A stretch of 64,000 nt of DNA from positions 62,001 to 126,000 of the forward strand of contig CAUJEL010000067.1 of assembly GCA_963169875.1 (NCBI GenBank), given 5' to 3'. Position numbers and translations under genes: made by a program. The stretch comes from Candidatus Zhuqueibacterota bacterium (GTDB lineage Bacteria; Zhuqueibacterota; Zhuqueibacteria; Residuimicrobiales; Residuimicrobiaceae). Under the pieces are notes generated by a model. It worked only from the letters and a program-made list of their open reading frames with translations, was not told where the DNA came from and ran no database searches. Positions 38,913 to 48,658 of this stretch are shown here, one piece after another (the first letter of the stretch is position 1; the number at the start of each line of letters is the position of its first letter).

Positions 38913-39696
38913 CTTGGCCTGTTGACCACTGATACATTAAAATACTGGCGGCAACCGCCGCATTCAATGACTCGCCGCCGCCGCGCTTTGCAATGGTAAT
39001 CCGCAGAGTCATCTGTTTTTCCAGGTCTGCGGACAAGCCGTGGGCCTCGTTTCCGATGAACAACATGTCTCGAGCCCCCGGTTGCCATCGCGGAGCAGGC
39101 ACGCCTTCCCTGGCCACCGCGGCGATGAGCCGGTACCCTGTTTTCAGGGCCGCCGCGGCCAGGGCCGTAAGATCGCTGTTTTCGTGAATCTGTAGCCGGA
39201 ATAATGCCCCCATGGTACCGCGGACCACTTTTGCATTGGTGCTTTCTGCGGTGTCCGGACTGGCCACCACACAGCGAATGCCGAACCAGTCGGCGGTGCG
39301 CAGGATGGTTCCCAGATTGCCCGGATCGGAAATGCCATCGAGCGCCAGCACCAGAGAACCGTGATGCGCGGCAACATCAAATGGGCGAGGCCGCTTTTTT
39401 TCAACCACGCAGATTATGCCTTGCGGCGATTGCGTATCGGCCAGCGCCTGCACGCCCGCGGCATCGGTGGCATAGACAGCGGCGCCCGTTTTCTCAAATT
39501 GGGCGACCAGTTTCTCGGCGCGTTCACCGCGGAACTCGGCCGGATCAACGATCACTTCCTGAACCGGGGCCGCTTCTGCTGCGGCTTCTTCACACAGACG
39601 CAATCCCTCGATCAAATAGCGCTGCGTCTGATCGCGAAATTTTTTCAGATGCAACTGCCGCAGGAGTTTTAAATGCTGCCGGGACAAGGGATTCAT
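38899..39696 (-). CDS. TrmH/SpoU family RNA 2'-O-methyltransferase
   Basis: LALDGISDPGNLGTILRTADWFGI; FIGNEAHGLS; ITIAKRGGGESLNAAVAASILMYQW. Confidence 0.94.
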   Translation of the reverse strand: MNPLSRQHLKLLRQLHLKKFRDQTQRYLIEGLRLCEEAAAEAAPVQEVIVDPAEFRGERAEKLVAQFEKTGAAVYATDAAGVQALADTQSPQGIICVVEKKRPRPFDVAAHHGSLVLALDGISDPGNLGTILRTADWFGIRCVVASPDTAESTNAKVVRGTMGALFRLQIHENSDLTALAAAALKTGYRLIAAVAREGVPAPRWQPGARDMLFIGNEAHGLSADLEKQMTLRITIAKRGGGESLNAAVAASILMYQWSTGQDEKG

Positions 39697-39720
39697 AACG
39701 CCTCAGAGCCAAAACGCGCA

Positions 39721-40974
39721 CTATTTTGATAAATGAGATACCAGATCCGGCAAGGCTATCTCCACCTGACTCCCATCTTGCATGTTTTTAACGGTGGCGG
39801 TCCCGGACTCCACTTCATGGTCGGCGAAGATGATAATAAACTGTGCATTGAGCCGGTTGGCTTCGCGCATCTGCGACTTGAGGCTGCGATCGCCAAAGGT
39901 CATCAGTGCGGGGATCTTGCTGCTGCGCAACTTAAACACGGTTTCCACAGCCATTTTTTCCGCATTCGGACCCAGATGCGCCACGACAATTTGCGGGCCG
40001 GGTAAAAGCTCCGGCTGCAGTTTCTGTTCTTTCATGCTGAGGATGATGCGTTCGATGCCTGAGCCGAATCCGATGCCAGGGGTTGGTTCGCCGCCCAGCT
40101 GTTCGATGAGGCCGTCATAGCGTCCGCCGCCGCACATGGCGTTCTGCGAGCCGATGCCCTGGGCCCAGACCTCAAAAACGGTCTTGGTATAATAGTCCAG
40201 CCCCCGCACCAGCTTGTGATTGATGGTATAGGGCCGCTGCAGCAAATCCAGATGCTGCCGCAGATGAGTGAAATGGGTGGCGCAATCCTCACACAAGTGC
40301 TCGCTGATCACCGGGGCAGTCGCGATGACGGGCTGGCACGACGCCACTTTGCAATCGAGAAGACGCAGGGCATTGCGTTCCAGCCGGCGTTTGCAATCCT
40401 CGCAGATTTCATGGAGATGGGTCTGATAATATTGTTTCAATTTTTCAATATAGTGCGGCCGGCATGCAGGACAGCCGGTGCTGTTGAGCTGAAATTTCAA
40501 TCCCTGAAAGCCCAGTTCGGCGTATAACTGCCAGGCAACGGACATCACTTCCAGGTCCATGGCGGGATCCTGTTCGCCGAACGCCTCGACATTGAATTGG
40601 GTGTGCTGCCGGAAACGTCCCGCCTGGGGCCGTTCATAGCGGAACACCGGTCCGACGGAGAAGACTTTGACGGGTTTGGAAAGCATGTGGAGACCGTTTT
40701 GCAGATAGAGGCGGATGAAGCCCGCGGTAAATTCCGGCCGCAGCGTCAAAGAGGAATCCCCTTTATCGCGAAAGGTGTACATCTCTTTTTCGACGATATC
40801 GGTCGTCTCACCGACGCCGCGGATAAAGAGGGAGGTTTCTTCAAAAATAGGGGGATCGACGCGCTGGTAGCCGAACAGGGCGGTAATTTCAGCGATCTTT
40901 TTTTCGATCAGACGCCAATAGGGTTGTTCTTCGGGCAGCACATCGCGGGTGCCCGTCACTGATTTGTATTTCAT
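39721..40974 (-). CDS. hisS: Histidyl-tRNA synthetase
   Basis: GTRDVLPEEQPYWR; LTLRPEFTAGFIR; FRYERPQAGRFRQHTQFNVEAFG; LVRGLDYYTKTVFEV; GFGSGIERIIL. Confidence 0.97.
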   Translation of the reverse strand: MKYKSVTGTRDVLPEEQPYWRLIEKKIAEITALFGYQRVDPPIFEETSLFIRGVGETTDIVEKEMYTFRDKGDSSLTLRPEFTAGFIRLYLQNGLHMLSKPVKVFSVGPVFRYERPQAGRFRQHTQFNVEAFGEQDPAMDLEVMSVAWQLYAELGFQGLKFQLNSTGCPACRPHYIEKLKQYYQTHLHEICEDCKRRLERNALRLLDCKVASCQPVIATAPVISEHLCEDCATHFTHLRQHLDLLQRPYTINHKLVRGLDYYTKTVFEVWAQGIGSQNAMCGGGRYDGLIEQLGGEPTPGIGFGSGIERIILSMKEQKLQPELLPGPQIVVAHLGPNAEKMAVETVFKLRSSKIPALMTFGDRSLKSQMREANRLNAQFIIIFADHEVESGTATVKNMQDGSQVEIALPDLVSHLSK

Positions 40975-41019
40975 AAAAAACCTATATGATATGAGATCAA
41001 TGGGGGGTTAACGGACCGG

Positions 41020-41484
41020 TCACAAATACTTTTGTTCTTCCTGTCCCAGAACCTGCAAGATTTCCGCCGGCGTTGCAGCCGCGATCAATTTATCGCGCAG
41101 CTCGCTGCGGTGCATCAGCCGGGATATGCGGCTGAGCGCCTGAAGGTGAGGGCCTGTGGGATCCATGGGACCGATGAGGAGAAAAATCAGGCGCACGGGC
41201 TTTTCATCTATCGATTGGAAATCAACATTTTTCCTGGTGATCCCAAAGGCCGCAACCAGGCCATCCACAGCCGCAGTCTTGGCATGTGGGATGGCGACGC
41301 CCTCTCCCATACCGGTGCTCATGATGCGTTCGCGTTCAAGAACAGCCTCCATGGCCGCATTCCGGTCTTTGAGTTTGCGGGCGCGATCCAACAGATCGAT
41401 GAGTTCTTCGATGATGGTGTTTTTTTCAGTGCTTTCGAGCGGTATCCGGATGACTTCCTCGGATAATAATTCTTGCAGCATCAT
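41020..41484 (-). CDS. PTS IIA-like (EIIANtr / fructose-type) protein
   Basis: LLSEEVIRIPLESTEKNTIIEELIDLL; ERERIMSTGMGEGVAIPHAKTAAVDG with active-site His; LIFLLIGP. Confidence 0.92.
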   Translation of the reverse strand: MMLQELLSEEVIRIPLESTEKNTIIEELIDLLDRARKLKDRNAAMEAVLERERIMSTGMGEGVAIPHAKTAAVDGLVAAFGITRKNVDFQSIDEKPVRLIFLLIGPMDPTGPHLQALSRISRLMHRSELRDKLIAAATPAEILQVLGQEEQKYL

Positions 41485-41635
41485 ACTTCCTCCGGCGAAG
41501 AAATTTGATACAATATAGGACAAAATGGCTTAAATGCCAAATCCTTTTTCCAGTGCGGATTTTACTTGTATTTGATTATTGACCGTGTAAATTAATGCAA
41601 AGGAGAACTGGTCAAAAACATCATAGAGGGGAAAT

Positions 41636-42376
41636 ATGATCACACGGGATGAATTGATTGGTTATCTGGACGACTATCTCAAGGTGGATCAGGTTCCGGA
41701 TTATGGCCCCATGGGCTTGCAGGTTGAGGGCCGGTGTGAAATCCGCCGAATGGTGACCGGGGTATCGGCCAGCGTCGCCCTGTTTGAAGCCGCCATCGAA
41801 AAAAAAGCCGATCTGATTCTCGTCCATCACGGCATACTCTGGGATCGAGACAGCCGAGTTGTGCGGGGACCCTACAAACAGCGTTTGTCCCTCCTGCTGA
41901 AAAACGAGATCTCCCTTCTCGCTTATCATCTGGCGCTGGATAAACACGAAGAGATCGGCAACAACATCCTCGCCGCGCGCGCCCTGGATATGCATAATAT
42001 CTCTCCTTTGGGGGAGATCGGACTCAAGGGCAATGTCGAGACGCTGGGTCTTGTTGAATTGAAGGATCAGCTGACCGCGCTTTTCGAAAAGGAACCGGTG
42101 GTCTTCGATTTCGGCCCCGCGGAAATTCGCCATATCGGTTATTGTTCGGGCGGCGCCGCGCGCGATTTGGCCTACGCCATCGAGGCTGGCCTGGATGCTT
42201 TTATCACAGGAGAGACGAGCGAAGCCAGTTACCACCTCGCCCGCGAGGGGGGCATCCATTTTATCGCCGCGGGCCATCATGCCACCGAACGGCTGGGGAT
42301 ACGCGCACTGGGCGAACTGGTGGCCGCTAAATTTGACGTGCAGGTGGAATTCGTCGACATCGACAATCCGGTCTGA
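41636..42376 (+). CDS. Nif3-like dinuclear metal centre protein
   Basis: DLILVHHGILWDRD; AYHLALDKHEEIGNNILAA; GYCSGGAARDLAYAIEAGLDAFITGETSEASYHLAREGGIHFIAAGHHATERLGI. Confidence 0.95.
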   Translation: MITRDELIGYLDDYLKVDQVPDYGPMGLQVEGRCEIRRMVTGVSASVALFEAAIEKKADLILVHHGILWDRDSRVVRGPYKQRLSLLLKNEISLLAYHLALDKHEEIGNNILAARALDMHNISPLGEIGLKGNVETLGLVELKDQLTALFEKEPVVFDFGPAEIRHIGYCSGGAARDLAYAIEAGLDAFITGETSEASYHLAREGGIHFIAAGHHATERLGIRALGELVAAKFDVQVEFVDIDNPV

Positions 42377-42620
42377 GAAGAATTTTGCCGTTCCTGTGAC
42401 AGGGATTTTCTGAACTTGATTTCATGCCCCCGTTAAGTGAAAGTCCTTGCGCCGGAGGGACGGGTTAGCAGAGTCCGGGAAACTTCGCCGGATGAAAAAA
42501 AAGTGAATACTTGTTGCCGCTGCTGAATCTAATTGAATGTATCAAGTTTGTGAATTGTCCTTCGTGCGCATTGTGGCAGAATAAAGTCACAAGATGGTTT
42601 TGAATATTGGAGAAAGTAAC

Positions 42621-43556
42621 ATGCGAGAAGTAATCATCATCGGATCAGGCCCCGCCGGACTCACCGCCGCCATCTATACCGCGCGCGCCAATCTGCGCCC
42701 TCTGGTCATTTCCGGCCTGGAGCGCGGCGGCCAGGTCACGCTGACCAATGATCTGGAGAATTTCCCCGGATTTCCCGAGGGCTTGGGCGGGTTCGAAATG
42801 TATCAGTTGTTCGAGAAACAAGCCGCGCGCTTCGGCGCTGAATTGCTATACGATGTGGTCACCAGCGTCGATCTCTCGGGAGAGACAAAGATCGTCAAGA
42901 CGGCGAGCGAAACCTATGAAAGCCGCACGGTGATCATCGCCACCGGATCGACACCGAAACGCCTCGGTGTGCCGGGCGAAGATAAATATATCGGCAAGGG
43001 TGTTTCTTACTGCGCCACCTGCGATGGCTTTTTCTTCACAGGGAAAAAAGTCGCGGTCATCGGCGGCGGCAACAGCGCCCTGGATGAAGGATTGTTCCTG
43101 ACCCGATTCGCGGACAAGGTGACCATCATTCACCGTCGCGACCGGCTGCGCGCCGACGCCATTTTGCAGGAACGCGCGGAAAAGAATGAAAAAATCGAAT
43201 TCGTCTGGGACAGCGTCGTCGAGGAAGTGGCCGGAAGCGACACCGTCACCCATCTCAAACTGCGCAACGTCAAGACCGGCTCGGCCGGCGATTTCGCCGT
43301 GGATGGCGTCTTTGTCTTCATCGGCCACAAGCCCAATACCGAGCTGTTCGCCGGTCAGGTGAATCTCGATGCGGGCAATTACATCGACACCGACCGCCGC
43401 ACCCATACCAATCTTGAAGGCGTCTTTGCCTGCGGGGATGTGCAGGACTCGATCTATCGCCAGGCCATAACCGCGGCTGGTTCAGGATGCGCGGCCGCCC
43501 TGGAAGCGGAGCGATATATCGCCGAACACGAGGGCAGAGGATATCCGGGAAGATAG
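42621..43556 (+). CDS. trxB: Thioredoxin-disulfide reductase
   Basis: IIIGSGPAGLTAAIYTARANL; SYCATCDGFFF active site; GGGNSALDEGLFL; GVFACGDVQDS. Confidence 0.97.
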   Translation: MREVIIIGSGPAGLTAAIYTARANLRPLVISGLERGGQVTLTNDLENFPGFPEGLGGFEMYQLFEKQAARFGAELLYDVVTSVDLSGETKIVKTASETYESRTVIIATGSTPKRLGVPGEDKYIGKGVSYCATCDGFFFTGKKVAVIGGGNSALDEGLFLTRFADKVTIIHRRDRLRADAILQERAEKNEKIEFVWDSVVEEVAGSDTVTHLKLRNVKTGSAGDFAVDGVFVFIGHKPNTELFAGQVNLDAGNYIDTDRRTHTNLEGVFACGDVQDSIYRQAITAAGSGCAAALEAERYIAEHEGRGYPGR

Positions 43557-43735
43557 AATATATCAGTAGTGTCCCGGCGTTATAATAAATGAAGCCCCCA
43601 AGGGTACTCATTTAAAATGTCTTAAAAGCTGCAATTGCCGGGCATCGATTTCAATGCACACTGTCCATTTCAGAGGAGAAGATATTACACCTATCTCCTC
43701 TTGGTGAACGTGCTGGGACATTGCTGAGAATATAT
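43555..43735. mobile_element. MITE-like non-autonomous element (163 bp, 43564-43726) with 9-bp target-site duplication
   Basis: Direct repeat AGAATATAT at 43555-43563 and 43727-43735. Imperfect TIRs CAGTAGTGTCCCGGC (43564-43578) and GCTGGGACATTGCTG (43712-43726; reverse complement CAGCAATGTCCCAGC), 12/15 matches. Internal hairpin AGAGGAGA...TCTCCTCT. Confidence 0.65.
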
Positions 43736-43769
43736 AATTTATTGCTTTGCATTTAACTGAGGAGAAGCC

Positions 43770-44369
43770 ATGTCCGCTTCATCTGGAAGCAACAAGCTGT
43801 TTTGGGGCGCGCTGTTGATCGTGGTCGGTGTCCTGATGATGACCAAGAGTTTTCATCTCTTCGATCTGGTGGGATTTTTTATTCGTAACTGGCCGGTCAT
43901 GCTGATTCTTTTGGGCGCTTATATGATTTATGAGGCCAAGAGCAAAGGCGCTGCGGCTGGAGACAATCAGGAGCTTGCCTATCAACCCATCAAGTCCGTC
44001 TCCGGCGGATTGCTGCAGAGTAATGTCATTGGCGATGTGCGATTGAAACTCGAACAGCCAGAGTTCAACGGCGGCGAGGCTAAAACCGGCGTGGGATCCA
44101 TCATTGTCGATGCCTCGCAAATCAGGCTGGCGCCCGGGGAACAGCAGTTATACTTGCATTGCGTGGTGGGCGACATTCAGGTCGATCTCGCGCCCAATGT
44201 GCCGGTGCAAATCTCCACTCGCGTGAGCCTGGGGGATATCAAGGTGCTCGACCGCAAGGCGGACGGATTCGGCCAGGAAATTAATTACAAAACACCGGAA
44301 TATGATGCCGCGCCCGCCAAGCTGAACCTCATCTGCCATGTCGGCATGGGGGATATCAGAATATTTTGA
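43770..44369 (+). CDS. LiaF-like / cell-wall-active antibiotics response (DUF2154/DUF5668-like) membrane protein
   Basis: LFWGALLIVVGVLMMTKSFHLFDLVGFFIRNWPVMLILLGAYMIY; C-terminal beta repeats VVGDIQVDLAPNVPVQISTRVSLGDIKVL...HVGMGDIRIF. Confidence 0.85.
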   Translation: MSASSGSNKLFWGALLIVVGVLMMTKSFHLFDLVGFFIRNWPVMLILLGAYMIYEAKSKGAAAGDNQELAYQPIKSVSGGLLQSNVIGDVRLKLEQPEFNGGEAKTGVGSIIVDASQIRLAPGEQQLYLHCVVGDIQVDLAPNVPVQISTRVSLGDIKVLDRKADGFGQEINYKTPEYDAAPAKLNLICHVGMGDIRIF

Positions 44370-44391
44370 TGGCGGCGTGATACGGAAGCTG

Positions 44392-45243
44392 CTATTTTTT
44401 TTCGTCCGCCAGCCGGTAGAGCAGGTCGATCTCCTCGGGCCATCGCTGCGGCTGCGGCGTTTCGAGAATCAGGGGGATGTCCTCCAGGCGCCTGTCCTGC
44501 ATGATCAACCGGAAAGCCTCCACCCCCAAAAATCCATCGCCCAGGGGCGCGTGCCGGTCGACGCGGCTCCCCAACGGTTTCATGGCATCATTGAGATGCA
44601 TCCCGCGCAAAAAGCCCAAGCCGACGATGGCGTCAAAGGATTGTATAGTCTTTTCATATCCCTCCGCTTCGCGCAGTTCATAACCCGCGGCAAAGAGATG
44701 ACAGGTGTCGAGACAGACGCCGACGCGACTTTGATCCTTGACCTGGCGGATGATCTCCGCCAGATGTTCAAAGCAATACCCGACCATGCGCCCCTGCCCG
44801 GCGGTATTTTCAATGACCGCCGTCACCCCGTCACTGTTCTCCAGCGCCAGGTTGATCGATGCGGCGATGCGCGTCAGACATTCCGCTTCACTTATCTGCT
44901 GCAGGTGTGCGCCGGGATGGAAATTGAGCATCTGCAGCCCCAACTGCTGGCACCGTTGCATCTCGTCGATAAACGCAGCCCGCGATTTTTCCAGCGGCGC
45001 CTGTTGCGGTTGCCCGAGATTGATGAGATAGCTGTCGTGCGGGAGAATTTTTTCCGCAGAAAAACCGAGTTCGCGGCAGGTGACGCCAAAGCGCTCGATC
45101 TCCTCCGGCGCCAGGGCATGAGCGCGCCATTGGCGTTGATTTTTGGTGAACAAGGCGAAAGCCTTTGCGCCGATTTCGCCGGCATTCCTGGGCGCGTTGG
45201 AGACCCCGCCGCTGGCGCTTACATGTGCACCGACATATTTCAT
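44392..45243 (-). CDS. nfo: Deoxyribonuclease IV (endonuclease IV)
   Basis: [72 protein letters not shown]. Confidence 0.95.
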   Translation of the reverse strand: MKYVGAHVSASGGVSNAPRNAGEIGAKAFALFTKNQRQWRAHALAPEEIERFGVTCRELGFSAEKILPHDSYLINLGQPQQAPLEKSRAAFIDEMQRCQQLGLQMLNFHPGAHLQQISEAECLTRIAASINLALENSDGVTAVIENTAGQGRMVGYCFEHLAEIIRQVKDQSRVGVCLDTCHLFAAGYELREAEGYEKTIQSFDAIVGLGFLRGMHLNDAMKPLGSRVDRHAPLGDGFLGVEAFRLIMQDRRLEDIPLILETPQPQRWPEEIDLLYRLADEKK

Positions 45244-45271
45244 ACTTTTCTTCGCAGCGTTAAGGCGACAA

Positions 45272-45306
45272 GAAAACGGCATGAACCGGGGTGCCGTTCA
45301 TGCCGT
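45272..45306 (-). terminator. Rho-independent terminator downstream of the DEAD-box helicase
   Basis: 11-bp perfect stem ACGGCATGAAC/GTTCATGCCGT, minus-strand side followed by TTTTC. Confidence 0.75.
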
Positions 45307-45335
45307 CGTGATTTCATTTTGATGGCTTAAATTTT

Positions 45336-47129
45336 TTACGGTCTTTTAAATGAAGACCGCCGGCGGCCGCCACGGCGGCGCGGATTGTTGTATCGTCTCA
45401 CTTCACTCTCTTCCGCGGGCTTGGGCTGCGGAGCCGGTTCATCAGCAGCCAACGGCGCATGCAGACTGGCCTGGTAATACTCATCCAGGAGCATGGCGAG
45501 GGCGATGTTCAAATCATCGTTTCCGGCGAGATTCTGCGCCAGGGGCAGAAAACGGCGCACACGCTCCGTCTCCACATTGTCTGTGGCGCGGAATCTGGAT
45601 TCGAGCATGGCGGTAATGCGTTCGGTGACCAGATTGGATACGTCTTCATTGCTGGGCAGGTCGCGCTGGATCAGGTTAAAATTAAAACGCCGTGCGATGC
45701 GTTCCAGTTCGATCTGTTCAAATTCGGTGACCAGGGAGATCGCCTCTCCGGCGGCCCCGGCCCGGCCGGTGCGGCCGGCGCGATGGATGTACGCCTCCGG
45801 ATCCTCGGGCGGTTCATACATGATCACCGCGGATAGCTGCGGTATGTCGATGCCGCGGGCAGCGACATCGGTGGCCACGAGGAAGCGCAGACTGCCGGTG
45901 CGCAGCCGCGCCATGACGCGTTCGCGGGCGTTTTGCGAGAGATCGCTGCTCAATTCGTCCGCATTATAGCCAAAGCGCTGCAAAACCACCGCGACATAGT
46001 GCACCTGGGAACGGGTGTTACAGAAGATGATGGATTGGATTGGATTCTCCTGCTCGATGATGCGCACCAGCGCCCGGTCTTTGTCCATGGGCGGTACAAT
46101 ATAGAAGCAGTGTTCCGTCTCCGCAACAAAGACCTGGTCGCCGCTCAGACTGATGAATTCCGGATCATCGAGGAATTCATCGGCCAGGCGCAGCACGAAG
46201 GGCGGAAATGTGGCGGAGAACATGTAGGCATTGATTTTTTCCGGCAGATACTTTTGCACCTGTTTCATGTCCGGATAAAATCCCATGGAGAGCATGCGAT
46301 CGGCCTCATCCATAACGAGCAGGCGCAGCGCATCGAGATTGAGGGAGCGTTTCAAGAGATGATCGAGAATACGGCCAGGCGTCCCCACAACAATGTGCGC
46401 GCCTTCGCGAAATGCATCGATCTGGGGGCCATAACCGACGCCGCCATAGACCGCAATCACCTTCATGCCGCTGTCGCCGCACAGCAGTTTGGCCTCTTCG
46501 GATACCTGCTTGGCCAGTTCACGCGTGGGCACCATGATCAGGGCCTGCGTTTCATTTTTGGAGGCATCGAGATGCTCCAGCATGGGCAGGACAAAGGCGC
46601 CGGTCTTGCCGCTGCCGGTGCGCGATTGCACCATGAGATTGCGCTGCGCCAGTAAATAGGGAATCGTGCGCGCCTGTACCGGCATCATTTCCGTCCACCC
46701 TGCGCGGCGCATGGCCGCCTGAATGGGCTCGGACAGCTGTTCCGGCGTGATGGCCGGCAGCGGTTCTTTGACAATCTTTACTTCAGGTTTGGGTTGTTCA
46801 ACCTCTATTTTCTCCAACGGCTGCCGCGGTTCTCTGGGCTGCTGCTGCGCCGGTCTGTCGTGATGCCGATGCGCGGGTCTGCCCTGCTGCGTCTGGCCGG
46901 CCGGTCTCTCACGCTGCTCGGACCTGCCCTGTTGCGGCTGGCCCGCCGGTTTTTCCGGCTGCTCGGGCCGCGGCCTGCCTTGCTGCTGGCCTTGATTGGG
47001 TTTATAAGGCCGATGGCCTTTGCGTCTCGGGCGGCCCTGGTGATCGCGTGGGGGTCTGGATTCCTGTTTGGGTGCGGGTTTGCTTTCCGTTTTCGTGCCA
47101 AACAGCTTTTTGAAGAATGACAGTTTCAT
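45336..47129 (-). CDS. DEAD/DEAH-box ATP-dependent RNA helicase with Q/P/R-rich N-terminal region
   Basis: MVQSRTGSGKTGAFVLP; PTRELAKQ; VGTPGRILDH; VMDEADRML; FSATFP; IHRAGRTGRAGAAGEA. Confidence 0.96.
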   Translation of the reverse strand: MKLSFFKKLFGTKTESKPAPKQESRPPRDHQGRPRRKGHRPYKPNQGQQQGRPRPEQPEKPAGQPQQGRSEQRERPAGQTQQGRPAHRHHDRPAQQQPREPRQPLEKIEVEQPKPEVKIVKEPLPAITPEQLSEPIQAAMRRAGWTEMMPVQARTIPYLLAQRNLMVQSRTGSGKTGAFVLPMLEHLDASKNETQALIMVPTRELAKQVSEEAKLLCGDSGMKVIAVYGGVGYGPQIDAFREGAHIVVGTPGRILDHLLKRSLNLDALRLLVMDEADRMLSMGFYPDMKQVQKYLPEKINAYMFSATFPPFVLRLADEFLDDPEFISLSGDQVFVAETEHCFYIVPPMDKDRALVRIIEQENPIQSIIFCNTRSQVHYVAVVLQRFGYNADELSSDLSQNARERVMARLRTGSLRFLVATDVAARGIDIPQLSAVIMYEPPEDPEAYIHRAGRTGRAGAAGEAISLVTEFEQIELERIARRFNFNLIQRDLPSNEDVSNLVTERITAMLESRFRATDNVETERVRRFLPLAQNLAGNDDLNIALAMLLDEYYQASLHAPLAADEPAPQPKPAEESEVRRYNNPRRRGGRRRSSFKRP

Positions 47130-47171
47130 AAAAGTGAATACCTCTCTTGCTATGTGATCACATAGCGCTGG

Positions 47172-48617
47172 TTAGTGATTTCGCTGCAGCAGCGCCACCG
47201 CTTCGATATGAGCGGTGTGCGGGAACATATCCACGGGCTGAATTTTTTCGAGATGATACTCGTTGGCACAGAGCAACTTGACATCCCGCGCCAGTGTCGC
47301 TGGATTGCAGGACACATGAACGATGCGCGCGGGCAGCAGCCGCAGCAGGGCCTCAACCGTTTTCGGATGCATGCCGCCCCGGGGCGGGTCGATGATGCAT
47401 ACGTCCGGCTGTCCATAGTGTGTGCGGATGTGCTGGGTGTCGCTCAGGCCGTCGCGCAAATCGCCCAAAACAAAGGTGCAGTTTTCCACCCCGTTCAGTG
47501 TTGCGTTGCGCCGGGCATCCGCGATAGCGGCTGCGACCGATTCAAAGCCCGTTACATGACGTGCAGTCTGGCTGACGTACAGGGATATGGTGCCGGCGCC
47601 GCAATAGAGGTCGAATACATTTTCGACCGACTGCAATTGGGCATACTCGGCGACCACATCATACAGCCGCTGCGCTTGCAGCGTGTTGGTTTGAAAAAAT
47701 GAATTACTGGAAATTTCAAAAATAAATGGCCCCAATTTTTCGTTGATGCAGCGATTCCCGCTGAGCAGATACTCTTCTTCACTATAGGCGACGCCGGAGA
47801 GATTCTGCGTGGTGCTGTAATAGAGACTGCTGATCTGGGGGAATCGCGCATGCATCATCTTTTTGAATTGTTGCGCCAGGGCTTCGTCATATTCGGAAGC
47901 CACCAGATTGACCATCAGGTCCGGCGTGTTTTGCGCCTGGCGAATGACGAGAAAGCGCCAGAACCCTTCATGGTTGCGTGCGTGATAGGCCGGTTTGCCG
48001 GAGGCCACGGCGAATTCGCGAACCGCGCCGACCACTTCGCTGGCCAGCGGCGGCAGCAGCCAGCAGGTGGCGACATCGATAATTTTATCGAAGAAACCCT
48101 TGACGTGCAGTCCCAGATAGATCCCGGCATCTTCAGCCGTTTGTTGTCCCAGCAATTCGGCCGGAATCCATTGCAGCGGCGAAAAGGAGAATTCCATCTT
48201 GTTGCGATAGTGATAAACCTGGGGTGAAGGCAGGGTGGGTAATGCCTGCAGCGACTCGAAACCGCCGAGGCGCCGCATGGTTTCTTCGACCTGCTTCTGT
48301 TTGAACGCAAGTTGCTGCTCGTAGGCGAGATGCTGAAAGGCGCATCCGCCGCACTGCCCGAAATGCCGGCATTGGGGTTCGGTTTGATGGGGGGAGTGCG
48401 CCAAAACTTGCAGCAGCCGCGCCTCGGCAAAGCTCTTTTTTTTCTTCACGATGCGGACGAGCACCTTCTGCCCCGGCAGAGCCTGTTCGACAAAAACCAC
48501 CAGATCCTCGACCCGGCCGACGCCTGCGCCGCCGAAGGCGAGATCGTCGATCTGCAGTTCCAGCAGGTCTCCTCTTTTTATGGCTGCTACAGCCTTGTCT
48601 TCCACAGGATCTTTCAT
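47172..48617 (-). CDS. rlmD: 23S rRNA (uracil-5-)-methyltransferase, RumA/RlmD family
   Basis: TRAM-like N-term; CRHFGQCGGCAFQHLAYEQQ; FDLYCGAGTISLYVSQ; IDPPRGGMHPKTVEALLRLLPARIVHVSCNPATLARD. Confidence 0.95.
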   Translation of the reverse strand: MKDPVEDKAVAAIKRGDLLELQIDDLAFGGAGVGRVEDLVVFVEQALPGQKVLVRIVKKKKSFAEARLLQVLAHSPHQTEPQCRHFGQCGGCAFQHLAYEQQLAFKQKQVEETMRRLGGFESLQALPTLPSPQVYHYRNKMEFSFSPLQWIPAELLGQQTAEDAGIYLGLHVKGFFDKIIDVATCWLLPPLASEVVGAVREFAVASGKPAYHARNHEGFWRFLVIRQAQNTPDLMVNLVASEYDEALAQQFKKMMHARFPQISSLYYSTTQNLSGVAYSEEEYLLSGNRCINEKLGPFIFEISSNSFFQTNTLQAQRLYDVVAEYAQLQSVENVFDLYCGAGTISLYVSQTARHVTGFESVAAAIADARRNATLNGVENCTFVLGDLRDGLSDTQHIRTHYGQPDVCIIDPPRGGMHPKTVEALLRLLPARIVHVSCNPATLARDVKLLCANEYHLEKIQPVDMFPHTAHIEAVALLQRNH

Positions 48618-48658
48618 CTGGTTCGTTTCGTTCCGGTCATCTGCCGCATAAAAAGCTT

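Noticed and set aside
44338-45330. 330-aa plus-strand ORF antisense to nfo
   Set aside because: nfo motifs are clear on the minus strand; the antisense frame is spurious.
47149-47166. CRP-type site reading of the palindrome (TGTGATCACA)
   Set aside because: CRP needs TGTGA-N6-TCACA spacing; here the half-sites are fused, so a CRP call is not supported.
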